A stretch of 64,000 nucleotides of DNA from Hyphococcus lacteus (GCF_041058985.1 NZ_JBEHZE010000002.1:186001-250000), one strand, 5' to 3'; counted from the stretch's first letter, positions 6,929 through 16,342 are shown. Notes: a model not told the origin generated them from the letters alone. A program made the numbers and translations.

Positions 6929-8980
6929 CTAGTTAAAAGCTTTACTCAAGCTAATCTGAATTCGTCTATACGTATCGTCGGTACGGTCTTCTATATAAAG
7001 TAGCGGTGAGATGTTACGTACGCCAGTATGCTCATCACGTATTTTCGTAAAGTTTCGCCCGGTCAAGTTCAACAACTCTGCCCTTACCGTGAGAGACTGC
7101 GTCATCTGATATTCAGCAAATGCAGTGATATAAGGTCTTATATATCGGTACTCGCGACCCGCTGAACGAAAATGAATTCGTGAAAACCCACTCGCATAAG
7201 TGACACCGTAATTCATGCGCCACTTATTCACGTCTTGTTTGAATGCAATATCCCACCGATATGGGTTTTGCCCCGAAAGCGCGCGAACTTCACCTGTTGC
7301 AGGGTCCGTAATAGCAGATCGATAGTGCTGACCGTTGAATTCAATTCTCGCACCGTTAATCCCGACAGGCCCCAACGGAAAAGTTGAACTCACCTCAAAA
7401 ACATCTCGCGTCGCACTCCCGATGTTACTCCGCGCATCATAAAATCCGGTATCTGTGTATACAGGTGCTAAATCAATAACGTCGCTCAGCTCTTCATGGC
7501 GCGCGCTTGCGGTTACCACACCCTCCTCCCAAAACCTTTGTTCGAATGTGATTTCGGCTAGTTTAGTTTGCGTGGGACGCAGCGTCCCCGACCCTGCGGT
7601 AACGATTCCTGTACTGAGCGATGCAGAGAATAAAAAATCATTGAAGTTTAATTGACCCACTTCTTTTGCAGCGCGCAGCCTAATTTGAGTCAATGATGCA
7701 GGCGACCAAGATAACAACAATGACGGTTTAGCAAACTGCAAATTTGTCTTCGCTAATGGTGCTATCAACGAAGAGGCTTCGTAACGTAGCGCGGATTGAA
7801 GCGAGAGTTGATCTTGCAACTGCCACAACAAAACAGCGGAAAGCTCTCCCCGCGTTTCTTCTACCGTCGCGTTCGCTCCGGGAACTTCAACGTCGATACC
7901 GTTAACGAGAAGCGAGCTCGTTCCCTCAAGAACGTTATAAGCACCTTCAAACCCCGTTTCTAACGACAGGCTCTCTCGCGGTTGCATCGACATGGTCAAG
8001 CTCGCGACAGTTTCTTTTGTTGTCTCGCTTTTTTCAAATACAGAAACATCCCCCCTATTTTCTGAGGTTACAGTTTCTGTTTTATTTCGCCATTGGTGCA
8101 AAAAAACAGTATCGAGATTTTTACTCTCGCCAACCGTTACGGAATATCGCGCACCTACTTCGCCGCCCTGCGGTGTTTTGACGTCACTTGTTTCTCGGAC
8201 TTGGCCCGGTGTCGGTGCCTCGAAATTTTCAAACTCTGTACCTGAATGGTGCCTGTCAAAAAAATTTCCGTTTACTCGAACCGTACCATCCAATAGTGGG
8301 CGTTCATAAGCGGCAGACACCGACAATTCGCGGTTCTCGCGTTGCCGCACAATACGCGATTTAAACGCTGGAACCTCGAGATCCAATCCTCTGTGGCGGT
8401 CAGTGAACGCGTGATCTCCCCCGTCACCTAGGTCAAATTCAACTGATCCCTCAAAAAGGCTAGCCCCCGACCGCCGCGATACATTCGCATCAAGGCTAAC
8501 CCGCTTTCTATCGGTTGCTGGGACAATAACAGAAGCCAAATCCACCACACCTGCCAATGTGTCTCCGCCCTTGCGGACAACATTTGCGACAACGCTTTTG
8601 CCTTGCATGTCTATACCCGGCGCGCCGCCCCGTATCACATCAATCCGCTCGACCTGCCCCGCAGGAATACGCCCAAGCAAATCACCAAGCGAGTCCGTCT
8701 TGCTTGCCGGGTGATTTCCATCGATTAAAACATTTCCCGCAGCACCTGATAGGCCACGCGCGCCACCACCTTCGTCGAGTTTAAAACCCGGCACACGGTC
8801 AACCATATCCCGGGCAGTGCTCGGCCACATCTCCGCAAAAAATGCCAATGGGTACGAAACTACATCACTTCCGCCCCCAACGCCGCCAACCGGTGCCGGG
8901 CATTCCGCAACGCAAACTTCTTCACCGCTCTGATCCGCAATTAGTTCAACACTTACAATTTCTTGCGGCGGCAAGTCCAT
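6929..8980 (-). CDS. TonB-dependent outer-membrane receptor lacking a visible signal peptide
   Basis: The 683-residue product has a plug domain (RDMVDRVPGFKLDEGG, then NVLIDG and VERIDVIRGGAPGID, within the first ~140 residues) followed by a long alternating beta-barrel ending in SLSKAFN. It should import a siderophore-, sugar- or lactone-type ligand with TonB energy. The only start is the ATG at 8980, preceded by AGGGGAA, with an in-frame TAA directly before it. The N-terminus (MDLPPQEIVSVELIADQ) has no hydrophobic export signal, which is abnormal for an outer-membrane protein. It is the last gene of the leftward sugar-oxidation operon, 77 bases after the lactonase gene. It may be a 5'-truncated receptor. 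Confidence 0.8.
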   Translation of the reverse strand: MDLPPQEIVSVELIADQSGEEVCVAECPAPVGGVGGGSDVVSYPLAFFAEMWPSTARDMVDRVPGFKLDEGGGARGLSGAAGNVLIDGNHPASKTDSLGDLLGRIPAGQVERIDVIRGGAPGIDMQGKSVVANVVRKGGDTLAGVVDLASVIVPATDRKRVSLDANVSRRSGASLFEGSVEFDLGDGGDHAFTDRHRGLDLEVPAFKSRIVRQRENRELSVSAAYERPLLDGTVRVNGNFFDRHHSGTEFENFEAPTPGQVRETSDVKTPQGGEVGARYSVTVGESKNLDTVFLHQWRNKTETVTSENRGDVSVFEKSETTKETVASLTMSMQPRESLSLETGFEGAYNVLEGTSSLLVNGIDVEVPGANATVEETRGELSAVLLWQLQDQLSLQSALRYEASSLIAPLAKTNLQFAKPSLLLSWSPASLTQIRLRAAKEVGQLNFNDFLFSASLSTGIVTAGSGTLRPTQTKLAEITFEQRFWEEGVVTASARHEELSDVIDLAPVYTDTGFYDARSNIGSATRDVFEVSSTFPLGPVGINGARIEFNGQHYRSAITDPATGEVRALSGQNPYRWDIAFKQDVNKWRMNYGVTYASGFSRIHFRSAGREYRYIRPYITAFAEYQMTQSLTVRAELLNLTGRNFTKIRDEHTGVRNISPLLYIEDRTDDTYRRIQISLSKAFN

Positions 8981-9057
8981 TTATGCGTTCCCCTTTGTCA
9001 TTCTTAAACTTATAAATGTAGCCGTTTATATTGCCACACCCTGCGGTCAAAAATTTT

Positions 9058-10071
9058 TTAGAGTAGATGTTTCTTTGCATGAACCTTGACGCGGACAATG
9101 GCGTGGTTCGAAGTCATGTAGAGATACCCATCGGCACCGATTTCACAATTCGAGATAACATCATCTGACGAAATAACGCACACTCGCTTTCCGGCCGAAG
9201 TAAAAACAGAAATACCGTCGCGTGACGATGCCCAGATGAATCCATCAGAATCGACTTTGAAACCGTCTCCGCCCTTTATGCCACTCCCTTCTCTGCTGAT
9301 GAATGTTTTTCTCTTTCCGGGGTTGCTGCTTTCACGAATATCCCACGACACCCATCCGCTTTTGTCGGTCGCATACAAAGTATCACCATTAACAGACAAC
9401 CCAATACCATTAGGGCTAACCGAATCATCAATAAGGTGTACATTATTATTCGTATCAAGACGGAAAACACCCGTATAGTCCAACTCCCGCACGGGGGACT
9501 TTTCTGTTCCGCTCAACCCCCAAGGCGGGTCAGTGAAGTAAATTGATCCATCGCCAGCTAAAACCAAATCGTTTGGACTGTTAAATCGTTTTCCTCCGAA
9601 ATGGGTACAGAGCATCTCTTTTTTCTTGGTCGCCAGATCAATTCTGGCGATAGCACGGTTTCCGCAATCAGCAACGACCAAACCATCTCGCGCAAGCAAC
9701 AACCCATTTGTGCCGGGCTCCCGCAAATCAGGGTTATCACCTCCAGCATATCCGGATGGGCGTAACCAATCGGACCCGCCAGAAGTCGCCGACCATTTAC
9801 GGATTACATTCCCGCGAACATCAGAAACGAGAAGATAGCCATCCGGTCCGCCAACCCACACCGGACCCTCGCTCCAAATGAAACCATCAAGAATTTTCTC
9901 AACCTTTGCATTAGGATCGACCAATCGGTCAGATATCGGATCCAAAGATGTGACCCCACCAACAATCGGGTAGTCAGGGTCCGACGCATGGCTGTTGCCA
10001 ATCATTACGGCTGCAACGCCACCGGTTCCCAACTTTAACGCCGTACGGCGCGAGAAATCATTCTGGTTCAT
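9058..10071 (-). CDS. SMP-30/gluconolactonase-family lactonase with Tat-type signal
   Basis: Family members hydrolyse aldonolactones to aldonic acids with a single divalent metal in a six-bladed propeller. The 337-residue protein opens with SRRTALKLG, a twin-arginine pattern, and a hydrophobic stretch ending at HASD near residue 30, so it is probably exported folded to the periplasm. Blade motifs are clear: SEGPVWV (a Glu typical of the metal site), NSPNDLVLAGDGSIYFTDP and SPNGIGLSVNGDTLYATDK (Asn and Asp ligands). It sits next to a soluble PQQ sugar dehydrogenase, whose lactone product it could open in the same compartment. The gap to the dehydrogenase gene is 11 bases. Confidence 0.85.
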   Translation of the reverse strand: MNQNDFSRRTALKLGTGGVAAVMIGNSHASDPDYPIVGGVTSLDPISDRLVDPNAKVEKILDGFIWSEGPVWVGGPDGYLLVSDVRGNVIRKWSATSGGSDWLRPSGYAGGDNPDLREPGTNGLLLARDGLVVADCGNRAIARIDLATKKKEMLCTHFGGKRFNSPNDLVLAGDGSIYFTDPPWGLSGTEKSPVRELDYTGVFRLDTNNNVHLIDDSVSPNGIGLSVNGDTLYATDKSGWVSWDIRESSNPGKRKTFISREGSGIKGGDGFKVDSDGFIWASSRDGISVFTSAGKRVCVISSDDVISNCEIGADGYLYMTSNHAIVRVKVHAKKHLL

Positions 10072-10082
10072 TTAGACTTCCC

Positions 10083-11303
10083 TCATTTTGGTGTCAGTTT
10101 AAGCAACTTGCCGTCAAACCTTGTATTGGTCAGCACATACAGTGATCCATCTGGACCAACCTCAACGTCTCTGAAACGCTCTTTGAGATCAACCAATAAC
10201 CGCTCTTCACCGACGACTCTATTGCCATCCAAAGTAAGTCGCGCGATATGCCGCCCGCCCAAACCAGCTATGAAAAGACTACCTTTCCATTCTGGCACGG
10301 CATCTGAATTGTAAAATACCATCCCTGACGGTGCGATGACCGGATCCCAATAATAAATCGGCTGCTCAATACCTTCTTTTTGCGTTAGCCCCGCCCCGAT
10401 AGTGTCACCATTATACTCAACCCCATATGTCACAATTGGCCAGCCGTAGTTTTTTCCAGCCTGAGGAATATTCAATTCATCACCGCCCCGGGGGCCATGT
10501 TCAATCGTCCACAATTCACCTGTAGACGGATGAATTGCAGCACCCTGAACATTGCGGTGCCCCGACGACCAAATCTCCGGCCGAACGTCATCGTTACCGA
10601 CAAATGGATTATCAGCAGGAATTGATCCATTAGGTCTGATCCGAACGATCTTGCCTAGCAAACTATCGAGCGCCTGTGCTTGTGGCCGTCCCTCGAGGAC
10701 ATATCGCTCACCAGTGGTAACGAAAAGATTGCCATCTTGGGCAAAGGCTATACGCCCACCGTAATGTTGCCGCGAATCGAGTTTGGGGCTTTGGCTGAAA
10801 ATTATCGTCAAATTATCTAACTTTGCCTGCCCCTCACGCTCAACCAACGTCGCCCTAGCAACCGCAGTACTGGTCAACGGTTTTTCTCCCGGCTCAGAGA
10901 ATGTAAAAAAGATACGATTATTATCTGAAAAATTTGGATCTAGCGCCAGATCAAGAACCCCGCCCTGGTCACCAGTATCAACTGTTGGCACCCCTATTAT
11001 CGGCAAGGAAATCGCACCATCTTCAGCGACAATGCGAATTGTGGTTCTATCCGAAAGCAACATCCGTCCATCAGGGAGAAAAACCATTCCCCATGGGTGA
11101 TCTAGCCCTGACAGTATTGTTTCTACGTCAAACGCTACACCCGCTTTTTGTTCTGGTGCTCTTGTCTGCCCCTCAAATGCCGGACTCTGTTGCAATGCAT
11201 TAGGTGGCCGGCCTTCAACACTGTTTTGTTCAGCACTTGCTACACTGATGAATAGAATACCGAACAGCGATGCCGAAAAAGCTGTTCCACTAAATCTATT
11301 CAT
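10083..11303 (-). CDS. Soluble PQQ-dependent aldose/glucose dehydrogenase (GDH-B family)
   Basis: Oxidises aldoses at C1 to lactones in the periplasm with pyrroloquinoline quinone, passing electrons to the respiratory chain. The 406-residue protein has a Sec signal (hydrophobic core up to VASAEQ near residue 26), then the GDH-B propeller: HPWGMVFLPDGRMLLSDR, GDQGGVLDLALDPNF, and HRNVQGAAIHPSTGELWTIE followed by HGPRGGDELN, which carries the usual PQQ and Ca2+ contacts. It overlaps the next upstream gene by eight bases, so it belongs to the leftward operon. The exact sugar cannot be read from sequence. Confidence 0.88.
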   Translation of the reverse strand: MNRFSGTAFSASLFGILFISVASAEQNSVEGRPPNALQQSPAFEGQTRAPEQKAGVAFDVETILSGLDHPWGMVFLPDGRMLLSDRTTIRIVAEDGAISLPIIGVPTVDTGDQGGVLDLALDPNFSDNNRIFFTFSEPGEKPLTSTAVARATLVEREGQAKLDNLTIIFSQSPKLDSRQHYGGRIAFAQDGNLFVTTGERYVLEGRPQAQALDSLLGKIVRIRPNGSIPADNPFVGNDDVRPEIWSSGHRNVQGAAIHPSTGELWTIEHGPRGGDELNIPQAGKNYGWPIVTYGVEYNGDTIGAGLTQKEGIEQPIYYWDPVIAPSGMVFYNSDAVPEWKGSLFIAGLGGRHIARLTLDGNRVVGEERLLVDLKERFRDVEVGPDGSLYVLTNTRFDGKLLKLTPK

Positions 11304-12186
11304 TTTTTACAACCTCGACGACCGTCACCGATGACTTTCGAATTTGAGGAATCAAAACGCGCCCGCGCTTGGTATCGAATCCAATCGCCGCCGGAACATC
11401 AATACCGTCCGCAACAATAACTGGAGTTTTTTCACTGTTTGACGGAACATGATATACGTTGTGACCATTTTGGCTGGCAACGAGCAAACTTCCATCTGCT
11501 AAAGCCACAATTCCATCGATGCGTCCCGTTGGTAACCTTCGTTTACTGATAATGCTAGCTGTCGCACGATCACGATAGATCAATTCGTCGCCAAGAAGGC
11601 CTCCGTGAACAACCTGCCCATCTGTCGTTATGGCTACGCCATTTGGGCGCACCAAATCATCACTACGTTGAACAAAATATGTCACCTCGCCTGATGGGGA
11701 TATACGGTAAAGCGCTCCCGGCGTTTCATCACCCCCAGAATCAGTGAGAAAAATTGTACCTTCGTTGTCGACTGCCAAATCATTAGGTCGCGTTGCGCCC
11801 TCTATTTGGATTGCCCCGATTGACGTACCCGAAACACGGTCAAACATTCGAACGGCTGTAATATCGGCGACGTACAGAACATCACCTTTAACGTACATAC
11901 CCAATGGCTCATAAAGTTCGACACCGTCGACCCCACCTGCAATCCATCGTAGGTCATTAACCGTCCCGGTTGGGTCCACTATCGAAATAAAGCCATCATT
12001 TTCAGTGCCACGCGCACCCAGATTGGACACAAAATAGCGATCACTCACAGGATCATATCGTGCCGCCTCCGAATGATGAAACCCAACATCAGACAATTCT
12101 AATGGTGCCATCGACTCCAGTGGCGTTATCGTAGCGCATGAAGCACTTAGACAAAGCGCTAGCAAACCAATTCCAAACTTCATCAA
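11296..12186 (-). CDS. Beta-propeller lipoprotein, SMP-30/NHL-like
   Basis: The 296-residue protein starts with a lipoprotein signal (ALCLSASC, lipid-bearing Cys near residue 17). The rest is a repeated propeller pattern such as RPNDLAVDNEGTIFLTDSGG and RPNGVAITTDGQVVHGG, resembling SMP-30-type lactonases and NHL sensors. It may be a second lactonase held at the membrane, or a binding or scaffold partner of the PQQ dehydrogenase encoded by the overlapping next gene. The catalytic metal ligands are less clear than in the gene at 9058, so enzymatic activity is uncertain. Confidence 0.72.
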   Translation of the reverse strand: MMKFGIGLLALCLSASCATITPLESMAPLELSDVGFHHSEAARYDPVSDRYFVSNLGARGTENDGFISIVDPTGTVNDLRWIAGGVDGVELYEPLGMYVKGDVLYVADITAVRMFDRVSGTSIGAIQIEGATRPNDLAVDNEGTIFLTDSGGDETPGALYRISPSGEVTYFVQRSDDLVRPNGVAITTDGQVVHGGLLGDELIYRDRATASIISKRRLPTGRIDGIVALADGSLLVASQNGHNVYHVPSNSEKTPVIVADGIDVPAAIGFDTKRGRVLIPQIRKSSVTVVEVVKNE

Positions 12187-12231
12187 ACGCTCCCTAAATT
12201 ATGTTTTATATGAATTTGTGAGGCAATCGCT

Positions 12232-12972
12232 TCAGAGACTCATGCCTCCATCGATCACCAATGTCGTGCCGGACATAAACGGTGCCTCATCAGAAGCTAG
12301 AAGAACGCTGATATTTGCGATCTCTTCCGGTGTTCCTATTCGTCCCATAGGCTGGCGCGCGACAAACGCATCAAGCGCTGCCTTTGGATCTGGTTGATCC
12401 GCCATTCGCTGATGTAAGGACGGGCTTTCTACCGTACCCGGACATATCGCATTGCAACGAATACCGTCTTTGATAAAATCCATTGCCACTGACTTCGTTA
12501 GCCCAATCACTGCGGCTTTTGTCGTCGTATAAACAAAACGGTCAGGCGCTGCTTTAATTGACGACACAACTGACGCTATATTGATAATCGAACCATGTTT
12601 TCTCGTTCGCATCGCAGGCAAAAAGGCTTGGATCATATTTGCCATTGAACCGACATTGATTCGGAAACTACGCTCAAGCTCAGATGCGTGGCTCTCCAGG
12701 ATTGAACCAACAGCGACGACGCCGACGCAGTTTATAAGAACGGATGTCTCATCATATTTTTCCGCCAGCGACAGAACTGCCGACTGGTCCGTTACGTCCA
12801 TAACGACCGACTGAACACCGGACGCTGCTGTCCATTCGTTTAAGGGTTCAGGGTGCATATCAATTGCAATGACTACACCGCCCTCAGCGTGGCACGCTTC
12901 TGCAATCGCACGGCCAATGCCTTGCCCTGCTCCAGTTACAATACACGTTTTTCCAATTAATCTGTTTGCCAT
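12232..12972 (-). CDS. SDR dehydrogenase of the DHRS6/2-keto-3-deoxy-L-fuconate dehydrogenase type
   Basis: Short-chain dehydrogenase with the NAD motif GAGQGIG and the catalytic Tyr-Lys pair in RFVYTTTKAAVIGLTK. GIRCNAICPGTVESPSL and ARQPMGR are signatures of the subgroup holding 2-keto-3-deoxy-fuconate and 2-keto-3-deoxy-pentonate 4-dehydrogenases and DHRS6. These oxidise C4 of a 2-keto-3-deoxy sugar acid to a 2,4-diketo acid, which FAH hydrolases then cleave; such a hydrolase is encoded at 20101. NCVG replaces the usual NNAG. I chose the ATG at 12972; a GTG at 12981 is possible. It lies in the leftward operon, 59 bases after the upstream SDR stop. Confidence 0.82.
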   Translation of the reverse strand: MANRLIGKTCIVTGAGQGIGRAIAEACHAEGGVVIAIDMHPEPLNEWTAASGVQSVVMDVTDQSAVLSLAEKYDETSVLINCVGVVAVGSILESHASELERSFRINVGSMANMIQAFLPAMRTRKHGSIINIASVVSSIKAAPDRFVYTTTKAAVIGLTKSVAMDFIKDGIRCNAICPGTVESPSLHQRMADQPDPKAALDAFVARQPMGRIGTPEEIANISVLLASDEAPFMSGTTLVIDGGMSL

Positions 12973-13043
12973 TTTTGGCACAATTCCTCTGTATAGAGTT
13001 ATTTCTAATATTTATTCTGAATTAAAATATAAATTTAGATATG

Positions 13044-13895
13044 TTAGGCGGCGTAAAGCCCGGCCCCACCGTCAACACGAATAATTTGTCCGCTTACAAA
13101 TCGACTTTGTTCAGTAGCGAGAAAGCTAACGACGTCTGCAATTTCTGAAGCAGTCGCATAACGATTTAGCGAAGGCCCCTCTTCCATCATCAACGGATCT
13201 ACGGCGCGCGTCGCTAAAAATCGCGCAGATTTTGCCGGTCCCGGACTAATGGCATTCACGCGCACGCCCGCCGTTCGCACCTCGGAAGCAAGGCACCGGG
13301 TATAATGAACGATGGCCGCCTTAGCGCACGCATATGCGACCTCATTCGACGCTCCATAATGGGCCGCGATTGAAGCAATATTTATAATAGAACCACTTTG
13401 TCGCTCGGCCATGCCTGGAGCCACCGCTCTACTAAGCAACATCGTGCCAATAAGGTTTCGGTTCACGACTGCTTGCAGGTCATCTAATAAAAAATTTACT
13501 GCTGTGTTTGGATCAGGCTTACCGCCCTTGGCACCAATATCACCGCCAGCGCAATTCACAAGAATTGAAATTGGTCCAAGCTTACGCTCGGCACGCTCTA
13601 CCATTTCATTGACTGCGTTTTCGCTGGAGATATCGCCTGTCACAGCAACAGCGCGAGCATCGCCAGTCGCCATCGCATCAGCAACCGCAGTTAAGCTGGG
13701 AAATTCACCATATTGCGCCGGCGCATCTTCAGATATGTCATGGATCGCTAAGTCTGCCCCTAATTCCATCAGCACTTCTCCGATGGATCGACCCAGCCCC
13801 CGGCCTGAACCAGACACAAATGCGACTTGTCCCGCAAGCGGTTTATATAGTGACCGACTTCCAGACCTCGCCACAGGCATGAGCTCTTCATTCAT
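13044..13895 (-). CDS. SDR-family oxidoreductase, probable sugar or sugar-acid dehydrogenase
   Basis: A classical SDR of 283 residues with GSGRGLG (cofactor motif), NCAGG, the serine motif SIINIASIAA, the YACAKAA catalytic Tyr-Lys and the VNAISPGP turn. A 20-residue N-terminal extension precedes the Rossmann fold. The substrate cannot be read from the sequence, but the position directly after the GntR regulator (8-base overlap) and before the keto-deoxy-acid dehydrogenase suggests an aldose or aldonate substrate. It could perform the first oxidation of the sugar in the cytoplasm, in parallel with the periplasmic PQQ enzymes. Confidence 0.8.
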   Translation of the reverse strand: MNEELMPVARSGSRSLYKPLAGQVAFVSGSGRGLGRSIGEVLMELGADLAIHDISEDAPAQYGEFPSLTAVADAMATGDARAVAVTGDISSENAVNEMVERAERKLGPISILVNCAGGDIGAKGGKPDPNTAVNFLLDDLQAVVNRNLIGTMLLSRAVAPGMAERQSGSIINIASIAAHYGASNEVAYACAKAAIVHYTRCLASEVRTAGVRVNAISPGPAKSARFLATRAVDPLMMEEGPSLNRYATASEIADVVSFLATEQSRFVSGQIIRVDGGAGLYAA

Positions 13896-14730
13896 TCTTT
13901 TTGCTCCTTACAGTTTTGTTGCTTTTTTTGGTTTTTGTAGATCGAGACAAAGCCTTTTTAGGGGCTTCGTTGTTGGTAGCTTTAATTTCTTTCTCTTCAG
14001 CCGAACCAGCCTGTGCTGCATAGCTGGAGAAGCGCGCTGGATCGGTGTAGCCTGTACGCAGGTGATCAATCATCGCCTCTTCTGGCGTCACGTCCGACTC
14101 ACCCAAGGCAACATTTAACAATCCACGATGGTGATGAAGACGCCATTTTTTTGTCTCTGCACTGACGTTATCAAGTGCTTTATGTGCAAAAAGCGCCGTA
14201 GCCAGTGTATCAAGCGTTTTTACAAGATAGGGGTTTCCTGATGCATTCCAGATCCCACGGTGAAATTGCAAGTCAACCGAAGCTGCATGAAGCTCGGTAC
14301 TCTCTTCCCAAGACTCCATTTGCTCCACCAACGCCGTCAACCGCTTGGCTTCTTTCTTTGTCATGTTCAGTTGACATAGCTTCAGGGCTTCTGCTTCCAA
14401 AACGACGCGGATACTATTGATGTGCTGAACATCTTCATCAGAGAGCGTCGTCACAAACATCCCGCGCCGCTCTTGATTCATGACAAGCCCTTGCTCTTCG
14501 AGCTGCATGAGTGCCTCGCGAACAGGGATACGGCTAATCTGAAAATCGCGCGCTAACTGGCTTTCATTCAAACGATCACCGGGCTTGTAGCGCCCGGCAA
14601 CAATTGCGTCGCGTAGTCGGGCAAATACGTGCGCTGTTAATGTTGGCGGCGACCCCGCCTTTGCTGAAAGGGAGGTCTTACTACTCTTGAGAGAAGGTAT
14701 TTTCGACTGAGTCAATTTCTGCTCCATCAT
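13888..14730 (-). CDS. GntR-family transcriptional regulator, FadR/FCD subgroup
   Basis: The 280-residue protein has an N-terminal winged helix (ARLRDAIVAGRYKPGDRL, then SRIPVREALMQLEEQGLV, roughly residues 35-100) and an FCD ligand domain with the metal-site pattern of Asp and His in VDLQFHRGIW and later DHLRTG. FCD regulators sense sugar acids or other carboxylates. The last ~35 residues are a Lys/Arg/Ser tail not usual for the family. It is divergent from the MFS operon, and the motif in the 308-base gap (see 14768) is the obvious candidate operator. It overlaps the downstream SDR gene by eight bases, so it is autoregulated if that promoter is its target. Confidence 0.9.
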   Translation of the reverse strand: MMEQKLTQSKIPSLKSSKTSLSAKAGSPPTLTAHVFARLRDAIVAGRYKPGDRLNESQLARDFQISRIPVREALMQLEEQGLVMNQERRGMFVTTLSDEDVQHINSIRVVLEAEALKLCQLNMTKKEAKRLTALVEQMESWEESTELHAASVDLQFHRGIWNASGNPYLVKTLDTLATALFAHKALDNVSAETKKWRLHHHRGLLNVALGESDVTPEEAMIDHLRTGYTDPARFSSYAAQAGSAEEKEIKATNNEAPKKALSRSTKTKKSNKTVRSKKNE

Positions 14731-14767
14731 TGCTCCGCCGAGAGATTTGTTTGCCTATGGATGCACA

Positions 14768-14799
14768 TTGACATCCTCCATTTCGCATATAGTATACAC
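14768..14799 (+). promoter_or_regulatory. Promoter of the MFS operon with an overlapping GntR-type operator
   Basis: TTGACA (14768-14773), 16 bases, then TAGTAT (14790-14795) look like -35 and -10 boxes facing the MFS gene. The -10 runs into TAGTATACA (14790-14798), whose GTATAC core is typical of FCD-type GntR operators. The same TTGACA-N16-TAGTATACA layout recurs in front of the TonB receptor at 31360. The remaining gap (14731-15038) is leader sequence plus the half-site noted separately. Confidence 0.6.
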
Positions 14800-14925
14800 C
14801 TATCGAAGCGATTGGGAAGGGCTTGCGGTACTCTCGGCATTAACCGCACCAAACAAAACCGTTAGCTTGTATCTGTTGTATTCATGGGCTTTGCTCATGT
14901 TCATCGGGTCATCTTAATTGCACTC

Positions 14926-14934
14926 TGTGTACTA
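14926..14934 (-). promoter_or_regulatory. Second GntR-type half-site in the MFS leader
   Basis: On the minus strand this reads TAGTACACA, one base different from TAGTATACA at 14790. It lies 105 bases before the MFS start. It may be an auxiliary operator. Confidence 0.35.
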
Positions 14935-15038
14935 TGCACGGGTAAAAACATAAGGAATCGCGATGCATTTGGCTTTTTAATACCCAACGTCCTTCCTCTG
15001 GTTTTCCCAAATTTCTCAATTCAATTAAGGTTAATATT

Positions 15039-16304
15039 ATGAAGCCTACTCGCGTCCGGTACGGAGTTGTCATTTTCGCCCTTACTTTGGCGATGCTGGC
15101 CTACATACAGCGCGTCGCCATTTCACAAGCCGCAGCCCCAATGTCAGCTGACCTTTCGCTCGATAAAGCGCAAATGGGTTGGGTTTTTGGGGTCTTCGCT
15201 CTTGCATACGCATTTTTAGAAATTCCAATGGGCGCGCTGGGCGATAAATTCGGTGTCCGCCGGGTTCTTGCACCCCTAGTTCTCATATGGTCTGCCTTCA
15301 CCGCCCTCACCGGCGCTGCTTGGAATTTCACATCGCTCATTATAATGCGTTTGATATTTGGTGCTGGTGAGGCTGGTTGCTTCCCAAATTTGACCAAAGT
15401 GTTAAGCGTCTGGTTGCCACGCAATGAACGCGTCCGTGCGCAGGGTCTAATGTGGGCCTGTACCCGGTGGGCCGGTGCCGCGACACCACCAATCGCCCTA
15501 TTGATCATCACCGCGATAGGTTGGCGCTGGGGGTTTGCATTCTTCGGCTTTATTGGTTTCGTTTGGGTTGTGGCGTTCTGGTTTTTCTACAAGGATGACC
15601 CGGCAACCCACGAAAAAGTCAACAAAGCGGAGCTAGACCTTCTCGAAGGCTCTCGCTCACTCGCGAACAATAGCCCGGGTGGATGGCAAAAAGTATTCAC
15701 CGATATCAACGTGCTCTTGTTGGTTATTCAGTATGCATTCTTCTCATTCGTTTGGTATTTCTACGTAACCTGGTTGCCGACATATATGATTGAAGCATGG
15801 GGGCTTACCATGGCCCAAGCCGCAGGTTTTTCCGTTCTCCCGCTTTTATTTGGTGGCTTCGGATCTTTGGTAAGTGGTGCGATTCCCGCCCGCATTCCGC
15901 GCCGCGCGATTGCTTTATTTGGCTTTATCGCAACAGCATTTTTATTGTTCGCCGTAACAAAAGTTGAAAGCGCTGTTCTGGCGATTGTAATGATGGCAAC
16001 AGCAAGCTTTTTCAGTGATTTAACAATGCCAATCTCTTGGAACACGTGCATTGAAATCGGCCGCAAATACACGGCAACAGTTGCGGCTACTATGAACATG
16101 TTCAGCGGCATTATGGGGTTCGCCGCGCCTGTTCTCGGTGGTTACATTCTTGTTTCCGGAACCGGCAATTGGAACGGCCTAATTTACATGATGGTTGGCG
16201 CTGCCTGCATCTCTGCCGTTTGTTGGATATTCCTCGATCCAGATAAAATCGCTGCAAAAAATGCAGCGATGGACGAACAACCTGCTTCACCAACTGAAGC
16301 ATAA
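15039..16304 (+). CDS. MFS transporter, anion:cation symporter family (sugar-acid uptake)
   Basis: A 421-residue, 12-helix major facilitator. The motif AYAFLEIPMGALGDKFGVRRVL (around residues 53-74) between helices 2 and 3 and GAGEAGCFPNLTKVLSVWLP in helix 4/5 are typical of the ACS group, which takes up galactonate, glucarate, hexuronates and similar acids with H+ or Na+. As first gene of the rightward operon, divergent from the FCD regulator, it probably imports the aldonate made in the periplasm by the PQQ dehydrogenase/lactonase pair. The specific acid cannot be deduced. Confidence 0.87.
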   Translation: MKPTRVRYGVVIFALTLAMLAYIQRVAISQAAAPMSADLSLDKAQMGWVFGVFALAYAFLEIPMGALGDKFGVRRVLAPLVLIWSAFTALTGAAWNFTSLIIMRLIFGAGEAGCFPNLTKVLSVWLPRNERVRAQGLMWACTRWAGAATPPIALLIITAIGWRWGFAFFGFIGFVWVVAFWFFYKDDPATHEKVNKAELDLLEGSRSLANNSPGGWQKVFTDINVLLLVIQYAFFSFVWYFYVTWLPTYMIEAWGLTMAQAAGFSVLPLLFGGFGSLVSGAIPARIPRRAIALFGFIATAFLLFAVTKVESAVLAIVMMATASFFSDLTMPISWNTCIEIGRKYTATVAATMNMFSGIMGFAAPVLGGYILVSGTGNWNGLIYMMVGAACISAVCWIFLDPDKIAAKNAAMDEQPASPTEA

Positions 16305-16322
16305 TATAACAACATATCAGAT

Positions 16323-16342
16323 CTGCGGTTCATCAACCGCAG
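16323..16342 (+). repeat. Hairpin between the MFS and SDR genes
   Basis: CTGCGGTT and AACCGCAG form a perfect eight-base stem with a CATC loop. No T-tract follows, so it is more likely an mRNA processing or stabilising structure inside the operon than a terminator. Confidence 0.5.

Noticed and set aside
7455..7470. GTATAC inside the TonB receptor gene, and others inside the PQQ dehydrogenase gene (26600-27100)
   Set aside because: They are within coding sequence, lack the extended TAGTATACA match and are not near promoters, so I did not count them as operators.
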